Positions 8,006 to 16,660 of a stretch of 64,000 nucleotides of DNA are shown here, piece by piece (the stretch's first letter is position 1; each line of letters opens with the position of its first letter). Source of the DNA: Brevibacillus fluminis. Its GTDB lineage: Bacteria > Bacillota > Bacilli > Brevibacillales > Brevibacillaceae. Location: NCBI RefSeq assembly GCF_003710825.1, contig NZ_RHHQ01000012.1, positions 248,001-312,000 of the forward strand, read 5' to 3'. Both the position numbers and the translations under genes were made by a program. The notes below the pieces were generated by a model that saw only the letters and a program-made list of their open reading frames with translations, made no database searches and had not been told where the DNA came from.

Positions 8006-9415
8006 TCAGCTCCGTCTCCAAGCCACCAAGCTCCAAACAATTAAAGCCCCCATCGCCACAGCAAAAATCTCAATGGCAGCCGTCAAGCCAATCCATTGCG
8101 CAGCAAAACCCAGACCAAGAATCGGGATGCTCACACCCAAATACGTCACCACAAAAAACGATGAAACAACGTCACCGCGAGCAGAGTCAGGCGCTACCTG
8201 GTTAACCTGCGCCAATGCACCGGCATAAGTCGGCCCATGCCCCAGCCCGATAAAGACGGTGGTGAGCAAGAGGAAGAGGAGCGATTTGGTCACCAGCGTG
8301 ACGACCATCGCGATCAGGCCGAGTGCCAAAAACAGATAGCCGATTCCGATTAAGGCCGGAATGCGCCGTTTTTTCAGCATGATCTGATGCAAGGTCGACA
8401 GGCCGAGCACGAGCGCGATCACCGTGCCGGACAGGCTCAGGTTAGATTGACCTACCAATGTGCCGAAATACGAAGGAATGATCGACAGCATCAAGCTCAT
8501 GATCGACCAGGCGATAAACGACGTGACCGCCGCGAGCGCAAAGGGACGGCGAATGGCTGCCGGCACCGTGGGCGCATGCAAGCGGGAAGCGGTGGCCACG
8601 GTGCGTTTTTGCTCACGGATTGCCATCAAACCGAGAACGGCCGGGATGGCGACGATCACGTGAATGAAATAGGAAAGTTGCATCGGATAAGGACCGTACT
8701 CCCCGAGAAAGCCGGAGATGACCGGACCGATCGCATTGCCGAGCGTCACGGCGAGCGCTGCGACGAAGGCGGATTTCGTCCGGCTATGTTTTTCATCGTA
8801 TTCGGTCATGGCTGCAACCGCCACGCCATTGAGCATGCCGACGGAGACGCCTTGCAGCATTCGGGAAAACAGCAGCATGGAAAGTCCGTCTGACAGGGCA
8901 AACAGGATGGAGCCGATCAAAGAAAACAGAACGCCGGGAATCAGCAGCTTCTTGCGCCCGATCCGGTCGGACAGCTGGCCGGAGATAATGATCGTAGGAA
9001 TGACGACAAGAGCATAAGCTGCGAAGATGAGCGTGATCATCCCGGCGGACAAATTCCATTGCGCGCGATAAAGGGCGTAAAGCGGTGCGGGGATGTTCGT
9101 CCCAAGCAGCGTGATGAACAATCCGTACGCCACAAGCCAAAAAGGGAGTGTCTTGCTCTGGGCCACGCGGTGGCGCATCGCTCTGACGGAGATGACATCC
9201 ATCAGCTCCTCGAGCTGACCCATCACCTGATCGACTGCTCGTTCATCCATCGATGTAGAAATCTTGATGCGGGAAACCCCCTGGTGTTTATACGTGCCGA
9301 CCGTCAATTTGTCGATGTTGTAGCCACGGCTGCCAAAAAAGTCGGAAACGCGGGCCAAAACGCCTGGGTGATCGTTCACCAACACCGATAACGTGTGTGA
9401 AGTAAGTGCTGCCAC
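8006..9415 (-). CDS. MFS transporter fused to an N-terminal IlvH-type ACT domain
   Basis: 469 residues from the GTG at 9415 (GGGAG 11 nt upstream). Residues about 5-75 match the ACT domain of the acetolactate synthase small subunit: HTLSVLVNDHPGVLARVSDF, then GYNIDKLTVG and a closing VISVRAM. From about 85 on it is a 12-helix major facilitator with the motif GQLSDRIGRKK between helices 2 and 3. ACT domains bind amino acids, and in IlvH/IlvN they mediate valine feedback. The fusion suggests a cytoplasmic amino-acid sensor gating an exporter, perhaps of branched-chain amino acids or a drug. It is divergent from a LysR gene that probably controls it. Confidence 0.85.
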   Translation of the reverse strand: MAALTSHTLSVLVNDHPGVLARVSDFFGSRGYNIDKLTVGTYKHQGVSRIKISTSMDERAVDQVMGQLEELMDVISVRAMRHRVAQSKTLPFWLVAYGLFITLLGTNIPAPLYALYRAQWNLSAGMITLIFAAYALVVIPTIIISGQLSDRIGRKKLLIPGVLFSLIGSILFALSDGLSMLLFSRMLQGVSVGMLNGVAVAAMTEYDEKHSRTKSAFVAALAVTLGNAIGPVISGFLGEYGPYPMQLSYFIHVIVAIPAVLGLMAIREQKRTVATASRLHAPTVPAAIRRPFALAAVTSFIAWSIMSLMLSIIPSYFGTLVGQSNLSLSGTVIALVLGLSTLHQIMLKKRRIPALIGIGYLFLALGLIAMVVTLVTKSLLFLLLTTVFIGLGHGPTYAGALAQVNQVAPDSARGDVVSSFFVVTYLGVSIPILGLGFAAQWIGLTAAIEIFAVAMGALIVWSLVAWRRS

Positions 9416-9501
9416 GATTCTGTATGCTCCCTTCGAAATCAAATCGAATCTATGATAACATTCAAGGTGGCATACCAATACTATCTGTATTGTTTGTTTC
9501 C

Positions 9502-9518
9502 CATACCTTTTTGGTATG
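9502..9518. promoter_or_regulatory. LysR-type box between the ACT-MFS gene and its LysR neighbour
   Basis: CATACC-TTTTT-GGTATG is a perfect 6-bp dyad containing the T-N11-A pattern typical of LysR-type regulators. A related dyad, AATAC-TATCT-GTATT, lies just upstream at about 9477-9491. Both sit in the divergent intergenic region. Confidence 0.6.
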
Positions 9519-9539
9519 TCAATCAGGAGGTCATCTGAG

Positions 9540-10436
9540 ATGGATATCAGGCAGCTGCGCTATTTTTTGGCGATTGCCAAAGAGGGACAAATTACACGTG
9601 CCGCCAAAGCTTTGAATATGGAGCAACCGCCGTTGAGCCGGCAGCTGAAGCTGATGGAGGAGGAGCTCGGTGTCGCCTTGTTTGAACGCAATGGGAAGCA
9701 GATGAGGCTTACGGAAGCGGGAACCATTTTGCAGCAAAAAGCGCAAAGCATCCTGCATCAACTGGATGAGACGATGACGGAGATTCGTGAAGTGGATCAG
9801 GGGGTACGAGGGGCGCTGGCGATCGGCTCGGTGTTTTCCTGCGTGTCGCTTTTGCCCGATAAGATCAAGGCGTTTCGCGAACGATTTCCCGACGTCACCT
9901 TCAAAATTTTGGAGGGCGACCATTTTACATTGGGCGAATATTTGCAGACGCGCAACATCGAGCTTGTCATAACACGGCTGCCCTTTGAATCCGCCTACCC
10001 ACTGGAGCAGTATGAGCTGATCCACCTGCCGTCCGACCCGTTTGTTGTCGTGCTCCCGTGCGAGTGGGAGCTGGGCGGAAAGCAGAACGCGATCTCGATG
10101 CGCCAGATCAAGGACGTACCTCTAATGGCGCTCAAAAGCGACAGGACGGTCGGGCTCAATGAAAAGGTCGTGAACGAGTGCCGGCAGTTCGGCTTTGAGC
10201 CTACGATCATCTGCGAGTGCTCCAGCGTGGCGATCATTCTCGCGCTCGTGGTGGCGGGGATCGGCGCGACGATCATGCCCAAGTCTGTTATGGACTCATT
10301 TCCGCTCGCACAGATCAAGCTGTTGGAGATTACCGATACGTCCTTTCAGTCCGAGGTCGGCATCGCCTGGCTGCGGAACCGCCACCTTTCCAAAAGCGCG
10401 CGGGCGTTCATCGAGACGTTCTCTGCGGATCGGTGA
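9540..10436 (+). CDS. LysR-family transcriptional regulator
   Basis: 298 residues from the ATG at 9540, which has AGGAGG 9 nt upstream; an in-frame ATG at 9516 lies inside the operator region and has no such site. The winged helix-turn-helix spans 1-60 (MDIRQLRYFLAIAKEGQITR) and the periplasmic-binding-type effector domain about 90-295. It is divergent from the ACT-MFS gene, so activation of that exporter in response to a substrate is the natural inference. Its last 29 bp overlap the convergent CWC gene. Confidence 0.88.
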   Translation: MDIRQLRYFLAIAKEGQITRAAKALNMEQPPLSRQLKLMEEELGVALFERNGKQMRLTEAGTILQQKAQSILHQLDETMTEIREVDQGVRGALAIGSVFSCVSLLPDKIKAFRERFPDVTFKILEGDHFTLGEYLQTRNIELVITRLPFESAYPLEQYELIHLPSDPFVVVLPCEWELGGKQNAISMRQIKDVPLMALKSDRTVGLNEKVVNECRQFGFEPTIICECSSVAIILALVVAGIGATIMPKSVMDSFPLAQIKLLEITDTSFQSEVGIAWLRNRHLSKSARAFIETFSADR

Positions 10437-10638
10437 ACGCATCGACACAGCTTTTGCAAATGCACGCTTTGCGGCGCTGTTCAGGGGCAATCCGCTCGAA
10501 GATTTCCTTGGGGAACACGGTGTGATAGCACCAGCATTCGGTCGCATTTGCGAGTGCACCGCAGCTGTTGTCATTGCCGCAAAGCGGGCAGCGGCTGGCG
10601 TCGACGGATCGCTCGTTTCGTTCGTTTCGTTCGGTCAT
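10408..10638 (-). CDS. small cysteine-rich CWC-family protein
   Basis: 76 residues from the ATG at 10638 (AAGGAGG 8 nt upstream); the frame is open further upstream but has no start signal. It carries CPLCGNDNSC, ECWCYH and CICKSC clusters, matching the cysteine-rich CWC family (presumed metal-binding, function unknown). The N-terminus contains a short repeated NER motif from a triplicated CGTTTCGTT-like DNA stretch. The gene overlaps the 3' end of the LysR gene in antisense. Confidence 0.8.
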   Translation of the reverse strand: MTERNERNERSVDASRCPLCGNDNSCGALANATECWCYHTVFPKEIFERIAPEQRRKACICKSCVDAFTDPQRTSR

Positions 10639-10739
10639 GTTTGATCCCTCCTTACGTACTTTCCATTTTTGGTTGACACCGCTCGAATTGCAAGCGAAAT
10701 GCGGGCGAAATTGCGGAGAAGTTTTTCTTCGCATCGCTA

Positions 10740-10769
10740 TTGACAAAGGCAAATGTCCCACATTATAAT
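10740..10769 (+). promoter_or_regulatory. sigma-A promoter of the sulfur island
   Basis: TTGACA (10740-10745), an 18-nt spacer and TATAAT (10764-10769) match consensus at both boxes. An inverted repeat ATAATTC...GAATTAT (about 10766-10794) overlaps the -10 box and start site and could be an operator. Confidence 0.8.
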
Positions 10770-10816
10770 TCATACTATTCACATAAGAATTATAAGTTTT
10801 CGTCGACTAGACCACT

Positions 10817-10862
10817 AGAGACACATGATCCAGCGCTTGCTGGGCGTGTGTCTCTTTTTTTT
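10817..10862 (+). terminator. leader terminator upstream of the FMN reductase gene
   Basis: AGAGACACA pairs with TGTGTCTCT, with an inner CCAGC/GCTGG stem, followed by eight T's. It lies between the promoter at 10740 and the start codon at 10886, so the gene can be expressed only by read-through or antitermination. Confidence 0.85.
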
Positions 10863-10885
10863 CTATTGAAAAGGAGAGTGCAGCA

Positions 10886-11428
10886 ATGCCAAAAACCGTT
10901 ATCATTTCTGGAAGTCCTTCCGCCAAATCGCGCGTACACGGAGTGCTCCAACTGGCCGCGGAATCGCTGCAAAACGAAGGCCATACCGTCGAGTGGGTTA
11001 ATGTCTGGGAAATTCCCGCCGACGATCTGTTGTCGCTCAAATTCGATAGCCCCGCGCTCACAAAAGCGTTTGGCCTGGTTGAAGCGGCAGATGCGGTGAT
11101 CGTCGCGACGCCGGTCTACAAAGCGTCCTACTCCGGCATTTTGAAAGTGTTCCTCGATCTTTTGCCGCAAAAGGCACTGGAAAACAAAACGGTGTTCCCG
11201 ATCGCCGTCGGGGGCACGCTGGCTCATCTGTTGATCATCGATTATGCGCTGAAGCCGGTGCTTGCAGCGCTGGGCGCCGAGCATATCGTAAGCGGCGTTT
11301 ATGTACTCGACAGCCATGTGGCATGGGGGAGCGACGGACGCGCTGCGCTAGCGGGCGAGGTGCGCGAAAGATTGGATGCGGGGCTGCAAAAGCTGGCACA
11401 CGCTACCGCAGTCGCGTCCATTCGCTAG
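10886..11428 (+). CDS. ssuE: NADPH-dependent FMN reductase (SsuE-like)
   Basis: 180 residues with a flavodoxin-like fold. The N-terminus IISGSPSAKSRV is the FMN-phosphate loop, and the motif TPVYKASYSGILKVFLDLLP is diagnostic for SsuE/MsuE-type reductases. The enzyme supplies reduced FMN to two-component monooxygenases that cleave C-S bonds, and two luciferase-fold monooxygenases follow in the same direction (12529 and 17978). The start has AAAGGAG upstream. The leader carries an intrinsic terminator, so expression is probably attenuated. Confidence 0.88.
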   Translation: MPKTVIISGSPSAKSRVHGVLQLAAESLQNEGHTVEWVNVWEIPADDLLSLKFDSPALTKAFGLVEAADAVIVATPVYKASYSGILKVFLDLLPQKALENKTVFPIAVGGTLAHLLIIDYALKPVLAALGAEHIVSGVYVLDSHVAWGSDGRAALAGEVRERLDAGLQKLAHATAVASIR

Positions 11429-11452
11429 GACGATCACGGGAGGGGCTTTTTC

Positions 11453-12346
11453 GTGAATATCGAAAATATCGAAGCGTTCGTATACGTCATTCACTTCAAT
11501 AGCTTCAACAAAGCGGCGGATGCCTTGTTTTTGTCGCAGCCGTCGATATCGGCCCGCATCCAGTCGCTGGAGCGCGAGCTGGACGCCAGACTGTTTGATC
11601 GGGAGGGGCGGCACTTTTCGCTGACGGAGAAAGGCAAGCAATTTCTCCCGTTTGCCCAGCAAATTTTGCAATCGTACAAAAAAGGCAAGCAGTATCTCCA
11701 GCAGATGAAAACGTCACTGCATGAGCTGCGCATCGGTTGCACCGTTTCTGTTTCCAATTATGTCATTCCGGAGCTGTTACCGCGTTTCAAGAAAGAGTAT
11801 CCGGAGATTCAGATCAAGCTGCAGACGGCGTCGACCGAGTCGATTTTGGATGGGATATTGAACAAGGAGCTGGACCTGGGATTCGTGCGCAATGTGACAC
11901 ATCCGCATGTCGACTCTGTGGCATTTTATGAGGACCAGATCCGTCTCTTTGTGCATAAAGACCATCCGTTCATCGATCGCGGGGCCGTTTCGATTGAAGA
12001 GGTGGGGAGGGAGCCGCTCGTTTTTTTTCAATGCGGATCGTTGGATTGGATGAAGATTCATCGGCTTTTCGATACGCTGGATCAGCCGCCGACGATCGAA
12101 TTCCATATCGATAATCTCGAAACCGCCAAAAAGCTAGTAACAGCAGGCATGGGGATCAGCTTTTTGCCGGAGCTGTGCGTGCGCCGCGAGGTTGAAGAAG
12201 GGAAGCTGTTCCCGATTACGATCCCGTCCCTCGCCAGCCTGTCGCTGCGGACCAATCTCATCTCGCGCAAAGGGGAAGGACCTGAATTTCGGAAGCTGTT
12301 TCAGGAATTGGGCCGAGGATTTTTGGCGCAAAAGCAGTTGATTTAG
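11453..12346 (+). CDS. LysR-family regulator (YtlI/CysL-like position)
   Basis: 297 residues, GTG start with GGGAGGGG upstream. The helix-turn-helix is in the first 60 residues (NSFNKAADALFLSQPSISAR) and the effector-binding domain follows. It sits immediately upstream of the sulfur genes, as YtlI does before the B. subtilis ytm operon. Activation of the downstream operon under sulfur limitation is inferred from this position only. Confidence 0.85.
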   Translation: MNIENIEAFVYVIHFNSFNKAADALFLSQPSISARIQSLERELDARLFDREGRHFSLTEKGKQFLPFAQQILQSYKKGKQYLQQMKTSLHELRIGCTVSVSNYVIPELLPRFKKEYPEIQIKLQTASTESILDGILNKELDLGFVRNVTHPHVDSVAFYEDQIRLFVHKDHPFIDRGAVSIEEVGREPLVFFQCGSLDWMKIHRLFDTLDQPPTIEFHIDNLETAKKLVTAGMGISFLPELCVRREVEEGKLFPITIPSLASLSLRTNLISRKGEGPEFRKLFQELGRGFLAQKQLI

Positions 12347-12376
12347 ATCGATTTGTTCTATTTTTTAATTGAAAAG

Positions 12377-12417
12377 CTCTATTAGCAGGTGGGCATCGGT
12401 CGTGATAGAGTTTTTTT
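12377..12417 (+). terminator. terminator after the LysR gene
   Basis: CTCTAT (12377-12382) and ATAGAG (12405-12410) are followed by seven T's. The loop is long (22 nt), so strength is uncertain. Downstream, ACCTATAA occurs twice 18 bp apart (12454 and 12472) and may be an activator site for the next operon. Confidence 0.5.
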
Positions 12418-12528
12418 CAGAGAGGAGAAACAACCTGAAAAGGTTTTTTTCTTACCTATAATCCCGATAAAACCTATAAGAATTTAAAGATTAAAATTTA
12501 GTGGAAAACAGGAGTGGAGGGAGCAGCA

Positions 12529-13539
12529 ATGGGGGTTAAGCTGAGCATCTTGGATCAGAGTATTATCGAGCCAGGCGAGACGGCACACGAAGCATTCGGG
12601 CATACGATCGAGCTTGTGCAGCGGGCGGAAAAGCTTGGGTATCACCGCTTTTGGGTGTCGGAGCACCACGATTCGGAAGGAGTGGTCGGGTCGTCGCCCG
12701 AGGTGCTGATCTCGCATTTGCTGGCACGAACCGAACGTATCCGCATCGGCTCCGGCGGCGTCATGCTTCAGCACTATAGCCCGTATAAAGTGGCGGAAAA
12801 TTTCAATGTTTTGGCTGCACTCGCACCTGGCCGCGTCGATCTCGGCATCGGTCGTGCACCGGGCGGATTACCCCGCTCAACACGAGCGCTGCAGCAGGAG
12901 GGCGGCGTCAAACGGACGCTGGCCGAAAAGCTGGCCGAACTGGATCAGTACCTGCACGACCATTTACCAGAGGACCATCCACTTTACGGGGTGAAGGCAT
13001 TGCCGCATCCGGAAGAACCGGCAGCACTCTATCTGCTCGGCACGAGTGTGGCAAGCGCGGAGGTGGCGGCGAAGCAGGGCGTGCCTTATGTTTTTGCCCA
13101 ATTCATCAATGGCGATGAAGAAGTGATCGAAAAAGCGTTCGCCACCTACCGTGAGCAATTTCCAGCCGATCAGGCGCGAAAGCCGGAAGCGATCCTCGCC
13201 CTCTCCGTCATCGTGGGCGATACCGATGAGGAAGCCAAGGTGCTGGCAAGCGATGCCAAGGTGGTCAAAATTCATCTGGAAAGCGGCAACACGCTGACGG
13301 TCAAAAGCATCGAGAGCGCCGAGGAGTACGGGCGCCAGTCCCAGGAGAAATACAGGATCGAGGTCAAGGAAGCCAATGTGATCCACGGCTCCAAAGAAAC
13401 AGTCCGCGAAAAGCTGTTGGCCATCCAGGCGCGCTATGGAGTCGACGAGCTGATCGTCACAATTGCGGTAAAAGGCTTCGCGAAGCGGCTGCGCGGCTAC
13501 GAGCTTTTGCAGGAGGCTTTTGCCGAGCAGGCGGTTTAG
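12529..13539 (+). CDS. luciferase-like flavin monooxygenase, MsnO8 type
   Basis: 336 residues from the ATG at 12529 (GGAGG 8 nt before it; a GTG at 12514 has none). It begins LSILDQS and carries the signatures FWVSEHHDSEGVVGSSPEVL and HYSPYKVAENFNVLAALAPG of the MsnO8 subgroup of LLM-class, FMNH2-dependent oxygenases. It opens the operon that continues with an amino-acid ABC transporter and a deacylase, so oxidation of an imported organosulfur compound is likely. The exact substrate cannot be read from sequence. Confidence 0.85.
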   Translation: MGVKLSILDQSIIEPGETAHEAFGHTIELVQRAEKLGYHRFWVSEHHDSEGVVGSSPEVLISHLLARTERIRIGSGGVMLQHYSPYKVAENFNVLAALAPGRVDLGIGRAPGGLPRSTRALQQEGGVKRTLAEKLAELDQYLHDHLPEDHPLYGVKALPHPEEPAALYLLGTSVASAEVAAKQGVPYVFAQFINGDEEVIEKAFATYREQFPADQARKPEAILALSVIVGDTDEEAKVLASDAKVVKIHLESGNTLTVKSIESAEEYGRQSQEKYRIEVKEANVIHGSKETVREKLLAIQARYGVDELIVTIAVKGFAKRLRGYELLQEAFAEQAV

Positions 13540-13590
13540 CAGGACGCGAAAATAGATAAAAAAACAGATTGATAGGTGGAGGGGTTTTCG

Positions 13591-14415
13591 ATGAGAAAAT
13601 TATCAATTGCAACGGCATTGCTTTCGACACTGCTTCTATCAGCCGGTTGCGGCGCGGTGGAAACGACCAAAGACGCGGGCGCGTCCGGCAGCGGCGGGGA
13701 TACCGCGGGTGTCAAAAAAATCATCATCGGGACCGGTACCCAGTTCCCGAACATTTGCTTCATCGATGATAAAGGAAACTTAACCGGCTATGACGTCGAG
13801 CTGGTGAAGGAGATCGACAAGCGCTTGCCCGACTATGAGTTCGAGTTCAAGACGATGGAGTTCAAAAACCTGCTCCTGAGCCTGGAAACCAATAAAATCG
13901 ACCTGATCGCCCATGAGATGGAGGTCAACGATGAGCGGAAGGCCAAATTCCTGTTCAACGACGTGCCATACAATATCTTCCCGAATAAAGTTACGGTCCA
14001 CCAAAGCAACAACGATGTGAAATCGATCGAGGACTTGAAAGGGAAAAAGCTGATTGTGACCGCGACGAGCAATGCTGCGGTGCTGGCGGAAAAATGGAAC
14101 AAGGAGCATGGCAACCCGATCAACATCGTCTATACGGGCGCGGGTGAAGACGCCAAGGCGCAAATTAAGTCGGGCCGCGTGGATGCGACCATCTCCACCC
14201 AGTTCGATGTTGATTTTGAGAACAAAGCGGTTGATGCCCAACTGAAAACGGTCGGCGATACGCTGTCCAACTCCAAAGTGTACTTCATCCTGCGCAAAGA
14301 CGAGAACGACTTGAAAAAGCGTGTGGATGAGGCGCTGACCGACATCAAGAAAGACGGTACGCTGGCAAAACTGAGCACGCAATGGCTGGGCCGCGACTAC
14401 ACCGTAGAAAACTAA
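13591..14415 (+). CDS. polar amino acid (cystine-type) ABC transporter, binding lipoprotein
   Basis: 274 residues from the ATG at 13591 with GGAGGGG upstream. A lipoprotein signal ends at LSAGC (Cys about residue 19). The mature part is a solute-binding family 3 domain (GYDVELVKEIDKRLPDYEFE). Two permeases and an ATPase follow at once. The order matches the B. subtilis tcyJKLMN system for cystine and S-substituted cysteines, and the neighbouring monooxygenases and deacylase support an S-substituted cysteine or its N-acetyl form as ligand. Confidence 0.87.
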   Translation: MRKLSIATALLSTLLLSAGCGAVETTKDAGASGSGGDTAGVKKIIIGTGTQFPNICFIDDKGNLTGYDVELVKEIDKRLPDYEFEFKTMEFKNLLLSLETNKIDLIAHEMEVNDERKAKFLFNDVPYNIFPNKVTVHQSNNDVKSIEDLKGKKLIVTATSNAAVLAEKWNKEHGNPINIVYTGAGEDAKAQIKSGRVDATISTQFDVDFENKAVDAQLKTVGDTLSNSKVYFILRKDENDLKKRVDEALTDIKKDGTLAKLSTQWLGRDYTVEN

Positions 14416-14436
14416 GCGAAAGGGGGCAGGGTGTAA

Positions 14437-15138
14437 GTGGGAAAAGCATTTGACATTACGTTGATCGTGGCATTTTTGCCCAAGCTGCTGGCGTTTTTGC
14501 ACGTAACGCTGTTCGTGCTTGCGCTCTCGCTCTTGTTCGGTCTCTTGATCGGAGTGGTGATTGCGCTGCCGCGCCTGTACAAAGTCCCGATTATCAGCCA
14601 GCTTGCGGCGCTGTATGTCTCATTCGTTCGCGGGACACCGATTCTCATCCAGCTGTTTTTGGTCTACTACGGGCTTCCAGCGCTATTGCAGACCGTCCAT
14701 CTCGACATCTCCCGCGTCAATCCGATTTTCTTTGTGATCGTAACGTATTCGTTCAGCAGCGCGGCATTCATTTCAGAAACCATCCGCGGCGCGGTGAACA
14801 GTGTCGATCGCGGTCAGGTGGAAGCGGCCTATGCGATCGGCCTGACGGGGCCACAAACCTTTTTCCGCATCGTCGTGCCGCAGGCGCTGATGATTGCGTT
14901 CCCCAATTTTACTAACACGATCATTGGGTTTCTGAAAGATACGTCGCTCACGTTCTCTATCGGGGTAATGGATATGATGGGGCGCGGGCAGGCTCTCATA
15001 TCCGCCACCGCTCATTCGCTGGAAGTGAACATCGCGCTTGCGATCATTTACTATGCGGTCGTCATCATTTTGGAAAAACTGTTCGTCAAAACGGAAGGGC
15101 GACTGCAGCGGCATGAGCGAAGGCTTGTCGGGGCATGA
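14437..15138 (+). CDS. amino acid ABC transporter permease (TcyL-like)
   Basis: 233 residues, GTG start preceded by AAAGGGGG. About five membrane segments, and the HisM/GlnP-type EAA loop (GAVNSVDRGQVEAAYAIGL) that contacts the ATPase. It is the first of two different permease subunits forming the channel with the ATPase at 15877. Confidence 0.87.
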   Translation: MGKAFDITLIVAFLPKLLAFLHVTLFVLALSLLFGLLIGVVIALPRLYKVPIISQLAALYVSFVRGTPILIQLFLVYYGLPALLQTVHLDISRVNPIFFVIVTYSFSSAAFISETIRGAVNSVDRGQVEAAYAIGLTGPQTFFRIVVPQALMIAFPNFTNTIIGFLKDTSLTFSIGVMDMMGRGQALISATAHSLEVNIALAIIYYAVVIILEKLFVKTEGRLQRHERRLVGA

Positions 15139-15169
15139 AGCCGGGCAAACGAAACGGGGTGAAGACTAG

Positions 15170-15880
15170 GTGACCATCGATGTTGCATTCATCATTTCCT
15201 CTTTTTTTGAGATCCTCAAAGCGCTGCCGCTGACGCTGGTCATTACGATCGTTCCGCTGATCGTCGGGTTTTTCATCGGCATCGGGACGGCGCTGATCCG
15301 GATTTACAAAGTGCGTTACCTGTACCGGCTCGCTGATTTCTACGTTTCCTTTTTGCGGGGGACGCCGATCATCCTGCATGTGTTTATCATCTATTTAGGT
15401 CTGCCGATGCTGATCGATCACTTGTCTGCCACATTCGGCTGGGGGTTCAAATCGACGTCCATCCCGATTCTGCTGTTCGTATTGACGGCGTTTTCCCTTA
15501 CGGCGGGGGCCTATATGTCGGAGATTATCCGCTCCGGCATCCTGTCGGTCAACCGGGGTCAAATTGAGGCAGCCTACTCGGTGGGGATGAGCACGACGCA
15601 ATCGCTGTACCGGATCGTGATGCCGCAGGCGATCGGGGTGATTTTGCCCAACCTGTGCAATCTGTTCATCGGCTTTTTGCATACGTCCACGTTCGCCTTC
15701 ATGGTGTCGCAGATGGAGCTTTTGGGCAAAGCCAATGTCGTGGCATCGGTGAGTCTCAAGTTTTTGGAGGCATTCATCGCCGCCGCACTGATTTACTGGG
15801 GCATGACCGTGATCGCGGAATGGCTGACAGCGTTTTTGGAAAAACGGATCACGGCCTACAACAAGGGGGGAATGGCATGA
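15170..15880 (+). CDS. amino acid ABC transporter permease (TcyM-like)
   Basis: 236 residues, GTG start, AACGGGG upstream. Same fold as the preceding gene, with its own EAA loop ([20 protein letters not shown]). Its stop overlaps the ATPase start by four bases (ATGA), a sign of translational coupling. Confidence 0.87.
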   Translation: MTIDVAFIISSFFEILKALPLTLVITIVPLIVGFFIGIGTALIRIYKVRYLYRLADFYVSFLRGTPIILHVFIIYLGLPMLIDHLSATFGWGFKSTSIPILLFVLTAFSLTAGAYMSEIIRSGILSVNRGQIEAAYSVGMSTTQSLYRIVMPQAIGVILPNLCNLFIGFLHTSTFAFMVSQMELLGKANVVASVSLKFLEAFIAAALIYWGMTVIAEWLTAFLEKRITAYNKGGMA

Positions 15881-16629
15881 TTTCGCTGCGAAACATCCAC
15901 AAAACGTTCGGCAAGCAGACGGTGCTGAACGGGATCAACCTCGACGTCGAAAAAGGAGATGTCGTTGTCATTTTGGGCCCGAGCGGCTCGGGGAAAACGA
16001 CGCTGCTGCGTTGCGTCAATTTTCTGGAGCGACCCAATGACGGCGAGGTCTCGATCGGGGATTTCACCGTTCATTGCAAGCATCCGAGCAAGCAGGACAT
16101 CCTGAAGCTGCGTCGCAAAACGGCGATGGTGTTCCAGCATTACAATCTGTTCAAACACAAAACGGTGCTGGAAAACGTGATGGAGGGGCTGATCGTCGCG
16201 CAGAAGGTACCAAAAGAAGAAGCGCGTGCGCGCAGCCTGGAGGTGCTGGAAAAGGTCGGCCTGTCCGCGAAAATCAACGATTATCCGAGCCAGCTTTCCG
16301 GCGGTCAGCAGCAGCGCGTAGGCATCGCGCGTGCGCTGGCGCTCAATCCGGAGGTCATCCTGTTCGATGAGCCGACATCGGCGCTCGACCCGGAGCTGGT
16401 GGGCGAGGTGCTGTCCGTCATCCGCAAAATCGCCCGCGAAGGCGTGACGATGATCGTGGTGACACATGAAATGGGCTTTGCCCGCGACGTCTCCAATCAT
16501 GTCGTGTTCATGGACGGCGGCGTCATCGTGGAGGAAGGCAAGCCGGACGAGATTTTTGTCAATCCAAAAGAGGAGCGGACGAAGCAGTTCCTCAAACGGA
16601 TTACCCCGGAATGGAGCTATGTGATCTGA
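15877..16629 (+). CDS. amino acid ABC transporter ATPase (TcyN-like)
   Basis: 250 residues from the ATG at 15877; the frame is open upstream, but that stretch overlaps the permease. Walker A GPSGSGKT, signature LSGGQQQR and Walker [15 protein letters not shown] are intact. Belongs to the polar amino-acid importer group (HisP/GlnQ/TcyN). It energises the two permeases encoded just upstream. Confidence 0.9.
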   Translation: MISLRNIHKTFGKQTVLNGINLDVEKGDVVVILGPSGSGKTTLLRCVNFLERPNDGEVSIGDFTVHCKHPSKQDILKLRRKTAMVFQHYNLFKHKTVLENVMEGLIVAQKVPKEEARARSLEVLEKVGLSAKINDYPSQLSGGQQQRVGIARALALNPEVILFDEPTSALDPELVGEVLSVIRKIAREGVTMIVVTHEMGFARDVSNHVVFMDGGVIVEEGKPDEIFVNPKEERTKQFLKRITPEWSYVI

Positions 16630-16660
16630 TGATAGCAAGTGAAAAAGGAGACACAACCCA

